Shown piece by piece: positions 63,233 through 64,000 of a stretch of DNA of 64,000 bases; the first letter of the stretch is position 1, and the number at the start of each line of letters is the position of its first letter. Under the pieces are notes generated by a model. That model had not been told where the DNA came from. It saw only the letters and a list, made by a program, of their open reading frames with translations, and made no database searches. Where the stretch lies: the NCBI RefSeq assembly GCF_007830735.1, contig NZ_VLLN01000005.1, forward strand, positions 154,256 through 218,255. The letters run 5' to 3'. The DNA is from Geobacter argillaceus. GTDB lineage: Bacteria; Desulfobacterota; Desulfuromonadia; Geobacterales; DSM-12255. Both the position numbers and the translations under genes were made by a program.

Positions 63233-63290
63233 ATTTGGCGAGATATGTAATTCTATGTGTTCTAGTATCTTATAAGGCCAGTTTGGTGGC

Positions 63291-63378
63291 CTGCACCCCA
63301 TTAAATAGTCCGGAGATGTCCGGACGCATACAAAAGGCTCTGATAAATCAGGGCCTTATCTTTTTGTGTTGTCCGATA
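63291..63378 (+). repeat. Right attachment repeat of the genomic island
   Basis: CTGCACC-CCATTAAATAGTCC onward repeats the tRNA-Met tail and terminator region at 40271 with few changes. The similarity then continues into the leader and first codons of a second integrase, so this is the junction of two tandem elements. Confidence 0.8.
63334..63365 (+). terminator. Terminator (right copy of the tRNA-Met terminator)
   Basis: AAGGCTCTGAT and ATCAGGGCCTT form an 11-bp stem with an AA loop, followed by ATCTTTTT. The changes relative to the left copy keep or improve pairing. Confidence 0.75.
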
Positions 63379-63412
63379 ATATCCGATTTGGTACGCTGGA
63401 ATCCGATGTTTT

Positions 63413-63463
63413 TGATGGTATCCGTGATGGTATACCATCAAATAGTAAAGGCGGATACCATCA
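63413..63463 (+). promoter_or_regulatory. Repeated TGATGGT/ACCATCA sites in the second integrase leader
   Basis: TGATGGT (63413), the perfect 16-bp palindrome TGATGGTATACCATCA (63425-63440) and ACCATCA (63457) correspond to the TGACGGT/ACCGTCA sites of the first integrase, with matching changes in both arms. Confidence 0.6.
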
Positions 63464-63479
63464 AAGCGGGGTAAAGCCA

Positions 63480-63718
63480 ATGCCAAAGCGGATCCAGCCA
63501 CTAACCCAATCCCAAGTTGACAAAAGCAAGCCTAAATTCAACCAATTCAAGCTCCATGACGGATTGGGTTTGTATTTGCTGGTGACACCGCAAAACAGCA
63601 AGCTGTGGAGATTTGATTATTATTTCAACAGAGTGCGAAAGACCATCTCGTTTGGTGCTTATCCTGAGATAACTCTGGACATGGCCAGGGAATCGAGAGC
63701 AGAAGCCCGACAACTGAT
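63480..63718 (+). pseudogene. Truncated second P4-type integrase
   Basis: From ATG 63480 about 79 residues of the arm-binding domain are present (MPKRIQPLTQSQVDKSKPKF, LHDGLGLYLLVTPQNSKLWRFDYYF, KTISFGAYPEITLDMARESRAEARQL) and align with the integrase at 40465. After EARQL the expected A-x-G-x-D-P is replaced by unrelated sequence and the frame stops at 63767. The break near 63718 marks an insertion or deletion. Confidence 0.85.
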
Positions 63719-63789
63719 ATGTCTGTCAGTAGTCAATAAGGGAATAGTGTACCTTCCCTCGTTGTAAGGATTTTGTTGTTTTTATGTTT

Positions 63790-63982
63790 CCCAGGGCACA
63801 GGCAGAGACGGGATCCTGTGGCGACGTTTGATCATTCTGATATACGCGGGTTGGGTACCGCAAGACTTGGCTGCGTCGCGGAGCTGCCTCGCTCTAGGAA
63901 CTGAAGTTCGGCAAATGCCTTATTCACATAGTTTCGTCGAGGGTTCTCCTGAACGTGATCGCGTCTCTGCCTCTGGCCTGGG
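63790..63982. mobile_element. Short element or structure bounded by a 21-bp inverted repeat
   Basis: Near-perfect inverted repeats (18 of 21 positions) lie at 63790-63810 (CCCAGGGCACAGGCAGAG...) and 63962-63982 (...CTCTGCCTCTGGCCTGGG). About 150 bp of non-coding sequence lies between. It may be a MITE-like element or one end of an insertion that broke the integrase gene. The window ends too soon to tell. Confidence 0.4.
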
Positions 63983-64000
63983 ATTTTTGTGGGTTTGAGT

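Overview
The window looks like a chromosomal segment of a Geobacter-like bacterium (Desulfobacterota, Geobacterales). This rests on gene content, not on a database search: paired histidine kinases and NtrC-type sigma-54 activators, sigma-54 (-24/-12) promoters with antiterminator-type leaders on nitrogen genes, a PxxKW cysteine-rich protein, NifU/NifS-type Fe-S assembly proteins, a menaquinone (futalosine pathway) MqnA-like protein, and the order ftsH-folP-cdaA-cdaR-glmM-pdxJ.

Positions 1-39300 are ordinary GC-rich core genome, nearly all on the + strand. In order: a sensor kinase (5' partial) and its sigma-54 activator; tilS; ftsH-folP-cdaA-cdaR-glmM-pdxJ (protein quality control, folate, c-di-AMP, cell-wall precursor, PLP); a nitrogen block of a secreted barrel-like protein, an APC permease, a PP2C-kinase fusion, a small membrane protein, amt-glnK-amt and a soluble kinase; suhB; a Cache-domain kinase plus NtrC-type regulator; aminopeptidase P, accB-accC, gcvH; an mqnA-like gene; a GGDEF-EAL protein; a Nudix hydrolase and PxxKW protein; a phosphohexomutase; nifU-nifS; nrnA-like, rph, rdgB; then tRNA-Pro and tRNA-Arg.

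Positions about 39350-40285 hold a deoxyribosyltransferase-like gene, tRNA-His and tRNA-Met. The 3' end of tRNA-Met is the insertion point of a genomic island of about 23 kb (40286 to about 63300). The island starts with a P4-type tyrosine integrase. At its right edge the tRNA-Met tail, terminator and integrase leader are repeated, followed by a truncated second integrase, so two related elements were inserted in tandem. The island carries a decayed DUF927 ATPase, a lone ParS/MbcA-type antitoxin, a roughly 0.34-kb tandem duplication of unknown role, a complete DNA phosphorothioation set (dndB-C-D-E on the - strand, dndA divergent), and an unusual + strand partner module: HTH regulator, PLD-nuclease/helicase fusion, 64-residue protein, SMC-like ATPase, HARE-HTH protein, large DGQHR protein, and a protein with a HEPN RNase motif. 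It ends with a HIT/membrane-protein pair and an AbiE toxin-antitoxin pair.

Inferred working model: DndA-C-D-E put sulfur in the host DNA backbone, DndB may tune their expression from the divergent promoter, and the + strand module is the restriction/effector arm in place of the classical DndFGH genes, none of which is seen here. The last two genes of that module (DGQHR plus HEPN) are strikingly AT-rich and look like a nested acquisition; they are the best candidate here for an undescribed subsystem. A second notable layer is the nitrogen region, where sigma-54 promoters and ANTAR-type two-hexaloop leaders with terminators precede an ammonium transporter and probably also the secreted-protein/permease pair.
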